A stretch of 64,000 nt of DNA, from the NCBI GenBank assembly GCA_030295235.1, contig AP026164.1:310001-374000 (forward strand). The letters are read 5' to 3'. Source of the stretch: Fistulifera solaris. Lineage: Eukaryota > Bacillariophyta > Bacillariophyceae > Naviculales > Stauroneidaceae. A program made the position numbers and the translations under genes. Within the stretch, counting starts at the first letter, position 1. Each line of letters begins with the position of its first letter. Below the pieces are notes generated by a model that made no database searches, was not told where the DNA came from, and was given only the letters and a program-made list of their open reading frames with translations. Shown piece by piece: positions 1 to 11,944 of this stretch.

Positions 1-3000
1 TTACCGCTCTTACAAAGACTCGCAGTCACGGAAATACTCGTTTCGAGCAACCATTCAAGCTGTTACGCCCATCTTTACTCTGGACCCTTCCGATCCTTTT
101 TGTTTGCTTCCAAGTCGAAGATGAGGGATACAAATCGGTATTAGTGTTTCAAAGAGAAGCTCTGGCGTGCAGTACATTGTTGATTCCGGGTGAAACCTGC
201 TTCTTTCACGACGTCACTCGAATCGCATGGAAAGTTCCCGACGAACTGAATCAAAGGCGCTTTGCCCATTTTAAAGCAAATGTCCCAACGCATGTCTTTG
301 TTGTTCACGGCAAACACCAAGTTGATATATTGGATTGTCTGAATGGGTGCGAAGTATCTCAATCGCTGATTGGTTGCATCACCCGTGTTCACACCGTGCA
401 TTCACAGAATTCATTTCCTGGCAGCCTTCTGATTCAATACATCGACTTGATTACCGGAGACGAGACCGACTGCAGGCTTTATCTCGAATACTTTCCCATG
501 TCTTCAACCTTGCAGCTAAGCTTGCGAAGTGGAACTACTATCATGGCCACCAAAATACACAATCTAGGTCAAGGGCATTTTGCTGCATGCTCGCGATCTA
601 GCATTCATGTTCACAGCATGCGACCTGACCCACCTATTTCGAACACACCTGAAGTCGCGGTCGATAGCTTTACTCCTTTTGCTCACACACGAATACGGAA
701 ATCGTGCTTTGAAACAGCTTTGTCCACTCTGATCTCTGACTTTATCGAAGGGTTCAATCGTATCGACGCGCCCAGTTTCCGGCATTGGACGCGTAGTTGG
801 CTACGGCACAATGGAGCTGTCAGCAGTAGTGCCATCTCATCTCCTCGACGAAATGTGTATGCAGAATTCTTTGATCATCAGGATGAAGCGGGGGATGTAG
901 AAGGCGACGTTGCCGAACGATCAGGATGCCATTTGAGCCGGGACCTGCAAAGGACACCCAAGATACCTTTTTTGTTACAACTGAACGATATTCAGAACGA
1001 AGCGATTCGTGTCCTTCAAATCAGGTTAGATCGTTACATTGCAAATAATCGTGTTCGGATGGGATGGACTGCTTCTTTCACGTTGGTCGCCGAGGATCTC
1101 AACGTCAACCTGAATCCGAGAAAGTGCTTGGATGCAGCTTTGTATTCGGGTGGTGCTGTCGTGTCTGCCTCAGGTCCTATGCAAGTAGATGAAGCAACCA
1201 TGTTGTTACTAAGTATCAGCAATGGGCACACCGTTCTACCCGTTGCTGTAGAGAGCAATGCTGATGTATTGCCCCAAACACATGCACTCTTCGGTTTGGA
1301 GAGTATCACTACTTCCGTTCTCTGCCTGGGTACGAGTCCTAGAGGAGATAACGACGTACGGAAACACGGAGGAGCAGATGTCTGTATTCTTCCTGTATTT
1401 GGTGGAGATAGTCGTTTTCATGGACCGTGCGTTATGATGCGAGTGACAAATCAGAATTGGATTTTTATTGTCAGTTTCCATTTACATGCAAATACTCTAA
1501 TCCAACTTTCTACTGACGAATCGTCAATCGAAACGGAAGCTCCCGAGACTCGACCGTGTCGCGAACCGGTACATTTGGGCGATGTAGCGTTACCAACTTT
1601 CGATGCGTCTCCCAATGCAAGTGACCGGATGTGTGTCAGCTTGCTTGCGAGGAAACAGTTTGCTTTCATGCGATTGAAGAAGGGGAGCTACGGAGGCATC
1701 ACACTTACTCTTGCGCATATGCCCTCAACAAAAACCGAGGGCGAAAAGAAGAATTTATCAGATCCAGGCGCTGCGTCTTTACAATCAATTGACTGTAGGC
1801 CACTCATTTTATTGGCCGAAGTTGCCACAAGGCAAATGGAAGCTTTCTTTCATGCTCCTCCATCGGAGCAACTGGATTGCTGAGTGAGCAAATAGCCACA
1901 GCTCTTGCTTTCTGGAAAATGGCAAGCTCTGAAACACAATGCTGTCTGTTACGTGGTGGTTTTGACGAAATGCTGTCCGGTGCAAGTACATATTGCCACA
2001 GTCGGAAAATCGCTGTTCTTGTGCCGCTGAACAACTTTCAAAGAGATCCGAAACGAGGATATCTACGGATACGTTCCACTTTCGACGATATGGTCGCGTT
2101 TCCCGTGTATTCCGCGAAAAAAGTGGTAAGGAGTGTCGACGAAGATGGTTTGTTTGATTATATTGGCGGCGAAAAGATGATTGCTGGTATGTTGGGACGA
2201 CACCGTAATCGGAAACAGTACGGAGATATAGCGATTGGTGAGCTCACTTCCACGATATGGACTCAAAGATACGACGGTGTTCCTACTTGCTCCATTGGGG
2301 AAATGTTCCGAAGCCTTTGTCTCGACTTACAAAGCGGGACATGTACTCACATAGCGCCATCTTTGACACGTAGAGTGGTCGGTGGCACTTTCTTGGGGGT
2401 TTCCTTCTGTCGGGCGATTACTGAGTGTTCCGAATGCTTTTCCCAGTTAGTAAAGAGCAACCATAAAGGCAAAAAAACAGGGGCGACCAGGAAGAATGTA
2501 CGCTCAAGCACGGAGCTCAGTTTTTGGAACCGTGCACGCCCTCCGACTACCGGTTCTAACGGCTCGGCCAAGAGCGAGACACCAAGCACCGACACGATTA
2601 GTACGAGTAACAACGTTGGGCGATCTGAGACACCTGATAAGTCCGACGATTTCAAGAGTTTGATGGTTTGCCCTAAACGTTGTGGTGGTCAAACAGCGAT
2701 TAAATGGGAGTGCAGCGGAACCTTGGATGATTCAACGGGCCAGGCGAAGTTGTATGCAGAGCGGGACGCTGCTCTGTTACTACTAGGACTGACCAAGCAG
2801 TTCGTATGCATGATAGAAGAAGGTGCATGGATGGAACCAAATGGTATAGTCTTCTCCAAAGCAATGGCACCGAATCCGTCGATCACGCATGCTATTTCCC
2901 GCGCCAAGTATCGCGCAAAAGAGTTGCGTCGGGGCTGTAGAATCAGCGAAAGCGATGTCTTGCAGCATATGGAGCCGTTGGCTCGCGCCGATTATCTATT

Positions 3001-3223
3001 GCAGCGCCATTGCCGATTCTCACCGGAACCAAGTCGCGATTTGATTTATTATGTTCTGTGTAAACCCATGGGTGACACCAGTCTTCATCTCAAACACACG
3101 ACAATCGATCAAGTATCGGGTCAAACGGTTCCCACGTACACACTGCCACCTTTGAAACTCGTTCTCGTCGACTGTCAAGCGGTCTCGTCACGGGGTAGGC
3201 AATACGACAATGATGAACAATAA
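1..3223 (+). CDS. OB-fold telomere/ssDNA-binding protein, possibly CTC1-like (5' truncated)
   Basis: The reading frame is open from the left edge of the window, so the N-terminus lies upstream. It ends at a TAA at 3221-3223. Around 1830-1880 the frame shifts by one base; reading across it gives about 1070 residues. The C-terminal third has a zinc-ribbon-like CPKRC and then WECSGTLDDSTGQAKLYAE, the look of an OB-fold strand pair as in RPA- and CTC1-type single-stranded DNA-binding proteins, followed by a conserved-looking block YLLQRHCRFSPEPSRDLIYY. Size and OB-like C-terminus suggest the CST-complex subunit CTC1 (telomere replication), but I recognise this only weakly; another large OB-fold protein is possible. 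It is followed by a convergent HU gene only about 70 bases away. Confidence 0.5.
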
Positions 3224-3296
3224 AACTGTTTTACTAGAGCATATTATTAGGTCTCATCGTCTTTCACGTTGATTGCTTTAGTCGTTATGTTTGATA

Positions 3297-3839
3297 TTAA
3301 CGCGAAACTGTTTTCTTGAATGCATCAAAAGCACGAAACTTGACTTTGTCTTTGGCAGGAACATGAACCGGCTACGCAAGGTATTTCTTAGAAACCTGTA
3401 ATGTGATGACAATCGTTGAACGATAATGCCAAACTACTTACCTCCCCCGTCTTGGGGTTCCGAGCGGTGTATTCTTTCGAACGAGAAGGCACAAATGTTC
3501 CAAATTTACTAATCGAAACTTGCTTCTTTTCTGCGACAGCCTGTCACAAATTGAATGAGTTTGAATTCTGCAAAATACTTCACTCTAGACCGACGGTCTG
3601 TTTTCTAAACTTACATCAATAATAGCATCAAAAGTAGTTGTTAAAATTCGTCTTGTTTCCGCCAATGACAAGTGGTGTGCCTCCGCTACTAAATGAATAA
3701 TGTCGTCGGTAGAGACACGATCTTTCGATGCTTTGGTCGCTTGGGACGACCCGGACTCGGAACTGGAAAACGATACCTGTGTCGCAATAGATCCGCGGAT
3801 CTTGTGTGCGGAAATGAAACGACGCGTAACTCGAAGCAT
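3297..3839 (-). CDS. HU/IHF-family DNA-binding protein, organelle targeted
   Basis: Three exons, 3615-3839, 3442-3540 and 3297-3371, with GTAAGT donors and CAG/TAG acceptors, give a 132-residue protein. Residues about 42-75 match the HU helical dimerisation region (STDDIIHLVAEAHHLSLAE), exon 2 holds the beta-saddle with ISKFGTFVP and the arm tip ARNPKTGE, and exon 3 gives the closing strand and C-terminal helix VKFRAFDAFKKTV. HU proteins bend and compact bacterial-type DNA. The roughly 40-residue Arg/Ser-rich N-terminus (MLRVTRRFISA) resembles a mitochondrial presequence and lacks a signal peptide, so mitochondrial nucleoid packaging is more likely than plastid (inference). The frame is intact across both introns. 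Confidence 0.88.
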
Positions 3840-4196
3840 GTTGATTACTACTAGAGAGAATGCAGATGAAAATGGAAAAGGAAAGATCGTTCACAACAAA
3901 CAATGCAATGTGAAACAATGCGGCCGACGAGCCCGTTCAATCCGCCGTTTTAAATCCGAGCACGTAACCGCGATTCAAATAGTATATCTACATAGAGTTC
4001 AAAAGCAAATGTATGAAACAATCAGTAGTCTTGTCCGTTGATCAAAAGAGGACCCGGAAAACGAAAACTTATTCATTTTTCATTATTTTTGAAAACTGGT
4101 CTTGTCGTTTCTCACATCGAAAACAATCCCTTTTCAACAGCACGACTTGATCCATTACTCTTTTCCAGACTAATACAATCATAATTTCAAAATACG
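3840..4196. promoter_or_regulatory. Divergent intergenic region between HU and GEX1-like genes
   Basis: About 360 bases separate the start codons of two divergently transcribed genes, so this stretch should carry both promoters. I see no recognisable motif or RNA gene in it. Confidence 0.4.
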
Positions 4197-6003
4197 ATGT
4201 CGATGAAAGGCACTTTTGCGTTCCTGCTCGCACTTCCGGCAGCCACCACCACACTCTTGTCTCTCCCCGAACACGGTAGGAGCCTTCACTTGGGTCCTGT
4301 GGTTCATCCCACTCCCAAGTGCTGGAATACCGCCACACAACTATTCCCCGAACTATCACCATCAATCGATACCATCCAATTCTGTGCGTTACTGCCCGAA
4401 CAAGACCAAAAACGATTGGCTTTGGAAATTGCGCGTTGTCACATGCTGGATCTCGGCAAGCCGTTGGTGCACGGTCCCTGCCATCAACTCGAAGACTGCT
4501 TGCGGGATTTGACCAGCTAAGGCGCGAATGCGTACACGCATTACATAACGTACGTGCAGCAACTCTGCATTCGATTGACGCAAGAATTGCTGTTGCAACA
4601 ACAGCACCAAATCCAAGTCGATATTGGTGAACAATACAAGAGTGTGTCACAAGAAACACTGGCGCAGGTCCAGAATCTGCAACAGTCCATGGGACAGCAT
4701 GTTCATCATTTGAATGAATTAGCTGATCTTCCCCAACGATTACGCGAAAATCTTAGTCGGGAACTGGAAGAAAAATTGACGGAATCGTTGACGCTGTCAC
4801 TGGATCGAGAATTGAACAAGCATTTGGCGACGCAGTTGGAAACACAACTTGGATTACAACTCGGGCACTTGTTAGAACAACAGGCACTACATCAAGCCAA
4901 CTTTGTGGCTGGCATTTTGGATAATTTGACGGTCCGCGATCAAGAACTGCAAGAGCGTTTCAAATTATGGGAGCATTATCAAACTTCCTTGTGGAGCAAT
5001 CACGCCAAGGAAGTAGAGAAGCAGCGTCGACAAATTGAAGAGCAACGCAATCGGATGGATTATTTGAGCAGTACATTGAATCAAGCAACGCGTCTGTTGT
5101 GGCCGATTGAGGGGTTAAAAGCGGGTGTGCAATGGATCTTGCGTGGCTATGTTTGGTTCGAAACGGTTGTTACCGTTTTAGTCCACGCTGTGGTGACGGT
5201 GATAATCACACGTCCTCGTCATTGTCAATTATTTCGAATTCATTTATTCCAGCTGATATTCTTGGAAGCTGTAATAGAAGTGATGATCCTTTGGATGGTG
5301 CAGAATGGAGTCGCGGGTAGTGCAACGGTCAGTGCCGACATTATTGTCTGGTCTCTTCGCATGGGCTTTCGAGTTGCAATGATTTTTGGTCTATGTGATT
5401 GGAGTGATAGCCAGCTTTTTTCGTAAATCAAGCCACCAAGAAGTTTCGCAACGAACGTCCGACTTTGATTTGCATCCAGCGAATTGGGAGATGTCACGGA
5501 ACGATCCGGTTGCTTATTACTATTATCCGTCTCCTCCACCCATACCTCAACCTGTTCCTTTCACCGTTCGGGATCGCCATTTACCGAATAAGGTTCCTCA
5601 TCATTTGAGCGCACGTCTTGAAACAACGCATGTTCCCCGATCCGATGCTGCAACAAGTCGCTACCGAAATGTTGTTGTGTCTCCGTCGTATTTGTCTCCT
5701 ATGGCGCCAACAACAACCAAGACTATGTTCCGTGGACTTACTTCGGAGAAGAGAAATGACCGAGTTTCATCCGTCGCATGGCCCGAAGAGATTACTCCAC
5801 CGCCGGCGGTTCCTTTCTTCGATCCTACCACCAAAGAAGAAGAAGAAATGGAAGACGAGACCTTTTTTGACGCCCTCGATCCCGAATCTACCAGTGATCG
5901 AAAGCGTAAGCAAGAGTTATTGGCGAACGAAGGAGAAGGAGAAGAAGAAGAACAGGTAGAAGAAGAGGATTTGCACAAGTACAAAAAGAGCAAAACGGAA
6001 TGA
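4197..6003 (+). CDS. GEX1/Brambleberry/KAR5-family nuclear fusion protein, with in-frame stop and a frameshift
   Basis: The start MSMKGTFAFLLALPAA is a signal peptide. The cysteine-containing luminal domain follows (ALEIARCHMLDLG, CLRDLT, then YVQQLC), spaced as in GEX1/Brambleberry/KAR5 proteins, which fuse nuclear envelopes after gamete fusion. A long Gln/Leu-rich coiled coil (about residues 120-290), two or three membrane segments (about 310-405) and an acidic, Lys-rich cytoplasmic tail complete the family architecture, about 601 residues. Two breaks occur. A TAA at 4518-4520 sits in frame inside the conserved Cys domain, with matching sequence continuing on the other side without a gap. 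A one-base shift at the T5 run 5383-5387 lies in the last membrane segment; with four T the frame continues. The gene is therefore either broken or mis-sequenced. Confidence 0.8.
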
Positions 6004-6239
6004 ACGAATAAATAGTGCGACGAGCGACGACAACAAAACGGATAGCGCAAACGTGACTGGATTTGTGATCCGTGACCCTTTCCTAATACGGAGTAGTATA
6101 AAGAGATCACTATTAAACAAAGTGTACCGAATTTCCAGCTCATCATTTTCATGCGAAAATTGCGTTTCGTTTCTTTCCGTGACGAAAAAATACTCCGTAG
6201 TTCTCCTTGCCCGCCCGCCCGCCCACAAATACACAAAGT

Positions 6240-8748
6240 ATGATGAGAACGAATAATGCATTGAATTTCATGGCATCCTCATCAATAACCAAGCATCTTA
6301 TTGTGAGAATGCCATTAAGTTTAGGTCCTCGTCATCTTGCAGTAGCTTTTTGGTGTGCTTGTTCCGTGCAAAGTTTCTCATCCGTCTTGCCCTTGTACGT
6401 TTCCGCGGGTCGATCTTCTTCTTCTTCCTCTTCTTCGTCGTCGCTCTATTCTTCGACTTCTTTCACTACTACTACAACAACAACAACGGTTCCAACCTCC
6501 AACAAGATGACGCCTGCGGAAAAGCTTGCTGCCTTGCGCGAACACATGAAAGAAAAGAACTTGGATGTGTGGCTTGTTCCGACGGATGATCCGCATCTTT
6601 CCGGTGAGCATTCATTGGTGATTGTTTACTTGTCCTCTCCTGCTAACTCTCATCCTCCACGCACTCTTACTACAGAATACGTCCCGGAAGCGTACAAACG
6701 TCGGGAATTCCTCACAGGATTCAAAGGCAGCGCCGGCACGGCGGTCGTTACCGCGGATGAGGCGTTCTTGTGGACCGACAGTCGTTACTGGAATGAAGCT
6801 TCCTTGCAACTTGATGCGACTTGGTGGACTTTGAAAAAGGCCGGATTACCATCGACACCCACTATTCCTAAATGGATGGCCCAAGAATCGAAAAAGAAAA
6901 CACTTTTTAACATTGGGTTGGATCCGTTTGTGCATCCGGCGTCCTTTCCGAAAGAAATCAAGACGGCCTTGGAAGAAGAAGAAGGCGTGGAGGAACCCGA
7001 TCGGATACAAATCAAAACCATCACTACCAATCTCGTTGATCTAATTTGGAATCAACGACCGGCAGTTCCGACATCACCATGGCGCATTCATCCGTTGGAA
7101 TATGCGGGTATGACTTGGCAAAACAAAGTCACCAAAGTACGACTGGCCATGAAAGAAAAGAAAGCGACCATGGCGGTCTTTTCTACCCTAGATGATGTCG
7201 CGTATTTGTTCAATTTGCGTTGTCAAGGGGACATTGATACGTGTCCCGTAGGAATTGCGTATGCGACGGTGACCATGGATACCGTGACGTTGTATGTGCA
7301 CGAGGACAAGATGAAGGCGTCGCCGGCAGAAGTTCATCAACAGTTACAAGGTGTGGTCATGCAACCGTACGACAGTATTGTGGAAGCGGTCCAGCAACAT
7401 GTCGAAACTACCGAAAAAGCCAAAGTGTGGTTGGATGCCAGTCGCGCCAACTACGCTCTCACTTTGGTCATTCCGGAAAAATCCTTGTTGGATGCACAGA
7501 ATGCCATTACTCCCATGAAAGGAGTCAAAAACAGAGCCGAACTGGAAGGTATGCGAGAGGCACATATTGTTGATGGTGTCGCTATGGCAAAATTCATTGC
7601 CTGGTTACAAAAGACATTGAAGGAGCGTTCTGTTTCCGAAGTCGAAATTGATCAAGTATTGACGGGCTATCGAGCGGAACAGAAAGGATTCAATGAAGTG
7701 AGCTTTCCCACCATTGCGGGAGTGGGGTCCAATGCTGCGATCATTCACTACCGCGCCACTGAAGGATCGGACATTCTTAAATATCTCGATACCACGCAGC
7801 CCATTCTGATTGATTCGGGTGGACAGTATAGTTATGGAACGACGGATGTCACGCGAACTTGGCATTTTGGGACGCCTACGGCAGAGTTTGTCGATGCGTA
7901 CACTAGGGTACTCAAGGGAAACATTGGTTTGGATCAAATGGTACGTCAGTATGGCGACGTCGTTCCACTGGGGAAGAGTTGTTCGCAAGTCCTAACTAAT
8001 TAGTTCTTGCTGCTCAGATTTTCCCAGAGAACGTTCCTGGATTTGTGTTGGACGTTTATGCCCGTCAAGCTCTGTGGCAAGTAGGAAAGGATTATGGCCA
8101 CGGAACTGGGCACGGTGTTGGGGCCGGTAAGAAACGATGCTTGTTGACCGTCGTCGATTTACATAATTATTCGCTCACATTCGTGATAACTGGTTCTACA
8201 CAATAGCCTTGAACGTCCACGAGGGACCACACGTAAGTAACAATTGCATGCTCTCTGGCCGATTGATGATGTTCTGTACTTTTTCTCACATGTATTCTCG
8301 TTTTGGCTTTTGAATGCAGTCAATCAGTCCGCGATTCGCGAACAAAGAGGGACTGAAGAAGGGAATGATCGTTAGCAACGAGCCGGGATATTACGAAGAC
8401 GGCAACTTTGGCATTCGTATTGAAAATTTACTGGAGCTCCGTTACGTGAAACCTGAATTGAACGATGAATTTGAGAAGGAGCAGCTAAGGGAGCCTTCGT
8501 TAGACGATAAGAATCAAGACGACGCATCATCTGACGAAAAGAAATTTCTTCATTTTCAAAGTCTGACTATGATCCCGATTCAGAAGAACTTGATCGACGT
8601 TTCTTTAATGACGGAGTCTGAGCTCGATTGGCTGGATTCCTACCACGCTAAAGTATGGGAGAATGTTTCGCCGCGTTTAACCGAAGGTACACCCGAGTAC
8701 CAATGGTTAAAAACAAGCTGCGAAAAGATTGACCGCAATGTCCACTAA
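6240..8748 (+). CDS. Xaa-Pro aminopeptidase (peptidase M24B)
   Basis: Removes N-terminal residues next to proline using a two-metal M24 'pita-bread' site. Four introns (6604-6675, 7941-8017, 8127-8206, 8233-8319) give an intact 730-residue frame; the first has no stop and would be translated if retained, but removing it restores PHLSEYVPEAYKRREFLTG. The exon 8207-8232 is only 26 nt. Ligands are visible: Asp in LIDSGGQY and TTDVTRTWHF, His in GHGTGHGVG, Glu in SNEPGYY and IRIENL. The N-terminal ~95 residues are extra: a hydrophobic stretch with VQSFSSVLP, which could be a plastid bipartite signal, then a low-complexity Ser/Thr run. A cytosolic start further in cannot be excluded. Confidence 0.92.
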
Positions 8749-8827
8749 ATTTACTCCCGATTGAAATTATAGATAGCAATTTATAGGTATCGCTATAAAG
8801 TATCGATACTTGTTTCGCTGAGAGATT

Positions 8828-11518
8828 TCACAATGTTTCAGAGTATTCCATCCATACAATCGCACTACTTGCAATTCTTTGAATTTCGCGCTTTACAAAG
8901 TGATCCATCGCTCCGACAGTTGTATCTTCACTGTCATCAGGACCCGCAGTGCATCTTTGACAGCGATTGTGATCTTTGCCCAAACCCACAGATGCCCGAG
9001 ATTTCGCAGTGGACATGGCAAATGCCCCAGGCAGAACATTGATACGATATCCAAGGCCAATAAGCTGCGACAAGTGCAATCCATTGTAACAACTTGACCC
9101 TTCAAGGGCTTCGACATTCCGAGCAATGACACTAGTGCGAATGTTTGGATCCTTTGGTGAAAGATTATCTTTCAACAGAATAAAAGACTCATCTTGAAAG
9201 CGGAACACATCATTGAAGCTCTCTTGTGTAGCGTTTACCATGAAAGTAAGAAGAGATATCTCGACGACTCTAATTGCATCTTTTTCTTGCTGGTTGATGT
9301 TTATATCATGATCCTTTTCTTCCGCATTGGCTGTGGTAGACTCGGTATACTTCCACCAAACTTGATCTAAGGCATTGAATACTCGTTCTGTTGCAAACGC
9401 ACCATTCCTTTCGCACTGATTGAATTCATGAACAAAATGAACTTTGTTGGTCCGTCGCGATGCGATAAGCCGGTCAGTATCCGGCATGTGTTGACTGGCG
9501 TCTCCATCAATGTCAGACAATGCAAATTGCGGGAGGTAGAACACATTTCCGTGCTGACCTTTCCTTGAAGTAATAGCAGCCTGGGCGAGATAGGCAGCTT
9601 CGTTGGAGATGATCAGCCCGCTCTCAACTTCCAAACCACTTATAAACCATCGCGTTGGTGCCACGTCGGTGGCCATATTTTGCAACGCTTTGCGACTAGC
9701 GCTAGAAGATATTTCTTCGTCAAAGATAGCGGCGACAAAAGCATTTTTGTGGTGTTGCGTAAAGATAGATTCCGGTCCTAACTGTTCGTGAACATATCGC
9801 ATGGAATCTTTAGTTGCACCGGCCATAAAGATGATTGTTACACTGGGTTGGCCGAACCAGCGATCCACGTTATCAATCAAAGGATCCATGCATCCTTTGA
9901 GAGCAGTTTTGTCACTGCTTTGATCAGCACTTATTTGTAGTGTCAAGATGAGTGTCACATCACTTTCGACGTCAATGAAATTCCAGCCCTGAGCAGGAGC
10001 GAGAATGGTCGTGGCATTTTTGTTAGTCCATTCAATGAAAGTTCGACACGGTGATTTCGTCAGCTTGGTAGCAGATCCAACGATGCAGTATTGAGACAAG
10101 GGTAATTGCCTGCGGTCGAACTCCATAGAACTATCCCATTTTTGTGGAGCTAAGCCTAACGGAGACACAGAAGAGTCTCTCGAGCCTTTCAAAATCCGTT
10201 GAACTTTTGAATGCGGTAGCGGTATGGCACCGAACTGCGTAAATAAATAAGTCGAGATTGACGTTCCCGCATGACAAGAAGCAACTTCATTGTATCGATA
10301 ATGGCGCTTCCATTCCTGAAAGTGAAAGAAAGGCGCGGTATCGGCAAGGCCTTCGTCATGCAGCACAACTTTTTGTTTGTAGAGGGAACCATTGATCCAA
10401 TAGAGCGTCTCGTCCGAGGCTATCAGTGCAGACAAGCAAAGTTTAGCTTGATATTCCGACGGAACCCAGTACATACATTTGACATCATTATGCACGGCAT
10501 CCGCTATATCAATGGCTTCTAGGGATCCTAGCGATATGTCTCTCTGCGTGTAGGCTCCATTCTTATCCCAGTACGAAGGATCCAACCTTGCAACAAGACG
10601 CGCGTTCTCACCAGCGCTCTTGGCTCGATACAGCACTTGACGACTCTTTGATCGCGCTAAATAAACACCATGTGATGATAAAATATCACGAAACGTTCCT
10701 CCTGCTTCATCGTGCGTGTCTGTCCAAGCATGAGGGACGTACTTCACTCTCACATCGTTTCGATCCAGCACTGCTGCAGAATAACATCCCTCGGCCGATT
10801 CGACCCGAAAATGACCTTTGCTCTTCACTATACTATCAAAACGTTCATCCAAGTCACGTAGGTACCGACAATACCTCCAAATATTATTGACCTTATCGTT
10901 ATTCTTGTGAAATGTAAATTGCCCTCGCAAATACAAGCGACGCTGGTCCCCGTACGAATATGTAACAATATCATAATTGAGCAATTCGTCTTCTGTGATC
11001 CAATGAGAGAGATCGCCAAACACAATATCCAGATCGGTGTAACCCCAATGAGAATACCCCTCTAAGAGATCTTGAAAGATATATCCGAGGGCAGGTTTGA
11101 ACTCGACCAATGCATAAGGCCGTAGATCTAAAAGTGTCGTCATTAACTCTTCAAGCGAACTTCTTTCAATGACGGTTTCATTCTTGTGATCCAATACACG
11201 CAGCAATCGCTTTCCTAAATTCTGATTGGACTGTAAATTGATTAAAATGACATTGTCGGCGCACACCGCGTCCTCCAGAACACCATTGTGCAGAATGATG
11301 AAATCAGCAATCCCCGCAGCACCCACTGCTCCCCGACAAAATATTCCCCAATACGGTACATTGTATTTGGCCGCGAAGGGTATTAATAACGCCAAACGCA
11401 ATTGCGAGCTGCGGACGGATGAACGGCGATGGACGCGGAGTGTGAAGGTTGCCGTTATTATCAGTAGTATGGCTGCCGCAATGGCGAAAAGGCGTTGCGG
11501 TCGCAGCCGTCTTCTCAT
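8828..11518 (-). CDS. Type II membrane glycosyltransferase-like protein (DUF6625-like)
   Basis: A single intact 896-residue frame. Residues about 9-27 (LFAIAAAILLIITATFTL) form an N-terminal signal anchor after a basic stretch, typical of Golgi type II enzymes. The next ~230 residues look like a DUF6625-type glycosyltransferase domain, with IPFAAKYNVPYWG near the start and the nucleotide-sugar/metal DxD-like motif in HWGYTDLDIVFGDL. A second half of about 500 residues (from roughly 430) has no domain I recognise; it contains several regularly spaced Cys and WFISG/FGQP-type segments and may be luminal. Donor and acceptor are unknown. A role in glycoprotein or cell-wall polysaccharide synthesis is inference only. 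Confidence 0.72.
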   Translation of the reverse strand: MRRRLRPQRLFAIAAAILLIITATFTLRVHRRSSVRSSQLRLALLIPFAAKYNVPYWGIFCRGAVGAAGIADFIILHNGVLEDAVCADNVILINLQSNQNLGKRLLRVLDHKNETVIERSSLEELMTTLLDLRPYALVEFKPALGYIFQDLLEGYSHWGYTDLDIVFGDLSHWITEDELLNYDIVTYSYGDQRRLYLRGQFTFHKNNDKVNNIWRYCRYLRDLDERFDSIVKSKGHFRVESAEGCYSAAVLDRNDVRVKYVPHAWTDTHDEAGGTFRDILSSHGVYLARSKSRQVLYRAKSAGENARLVARLDPSYWDKNGAYTQRDISLGSLEAIDIADAVHNDVKCMYWVPSEYQAKLCLSALIASDETLYWINGSLYKQKVVLHDEGLADTAPFFHFQEWKRHYRYNEVASCHAGTSISTYLFTQFGAIPLPHSKVQRILKGSRDSSVSPLGLAPQKWDSSMEFDRRQLPLSQYCIVGSATKLTKSPCRTFIEWTNKNATTILAPAQGWNFIDVESDVTLILTLQISADQSSDKTALKGCMDPLIDNVDRWFGQPSVTIIFMAGATKDSMRYVHEQLGPESIFTQHHKNAFVAAIFDEEISSSASRKALQNMATDVAPTRWFISGLEVESGLIISNEAAYLAQAAITSRKGQHGNVFYLPQFALSDIDGDASQHMPDTDRLIASRRTNKVHFVHEFNQCERNGAFATERVFNALDQVWWKYTESTTANAEEKDHDININQQEKDAIRVVEISLLTFMVNATQESFNDVFRFQDESFILLKDNLSPKDPNIRTSVIARNVEALEGSSCYNGLHLSQLIGLGYRINVLPGAFAMSTAKSRASVGLGKDHNRCQRCTAGPDDSEDTTVGAMDHFVKREIQRIASSAIVWMEYSETL

Positions 11519-11944
11519 TGCTCGTAGTAATGATTGAAATTAGAATACTCCGGAGTATTCCGTTTACTCGTTCTTTCTTTCGACAGAGTGTTGTTGACTC
11601 TCACACAATAATGCTGTTGTAGCCTTATTACTCCGTATTACGTAGTACGAAGAATTTAAGCTCGAGGCAGAAACGAAATATTGTCGTACCAGGGGTACCA
11701 GGGTAGTGTTATAAAGTACAGAAATTCTAATGGAAATTATACCGGTACCCTACCGGTACAGGACGCACTTGTGGATGGAGAATGCGGACACGCGGACGAC
11801 GAGATGATGAGTTTAGTGTTTTGCGCGATGATTGAGCATTCACTGCAGTTGCCATCTTATCTTGCTTCAACAGTGCAATTTCTCCTCTCTAACTTGCAGC
11901 TGTCTCATATTTGGTTGCAACACAAGAAGGTTAATCAGTCGACC
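11519..11944. promoter_or_regulatory. Divergent intergenic region with CCGGTAC-type short repeats
   Basis: Lies between the divergent glycosyltransferase and NatD genes. It holds short repeated elements (GGGGTACCAGGG near 11690, two CCGGTACC/CCGGTAC copies near 11740-11760) and one CAGAAATTCT near 11720, the same core as the array 1.1 kb downstream. A frame open through 11803-11945 could extend NatD, but it looks non-coding. Confidence 0.35.

Noticed and set aside
144-601. Separate small genes at 144 or 335
   Set aside because: The main frame is open to the window edge; the alternatives are shadow frames within it.
3700-4041. Plus-strand 113-residue protein
   Set aside because: Antisense to HU exon 1 and without recognisable features.
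4319-4630. Alternate plus frame across the GEX1 stop
   Set aside because: It matches no family, while both flanks of the stop in the main frame match GEX1.
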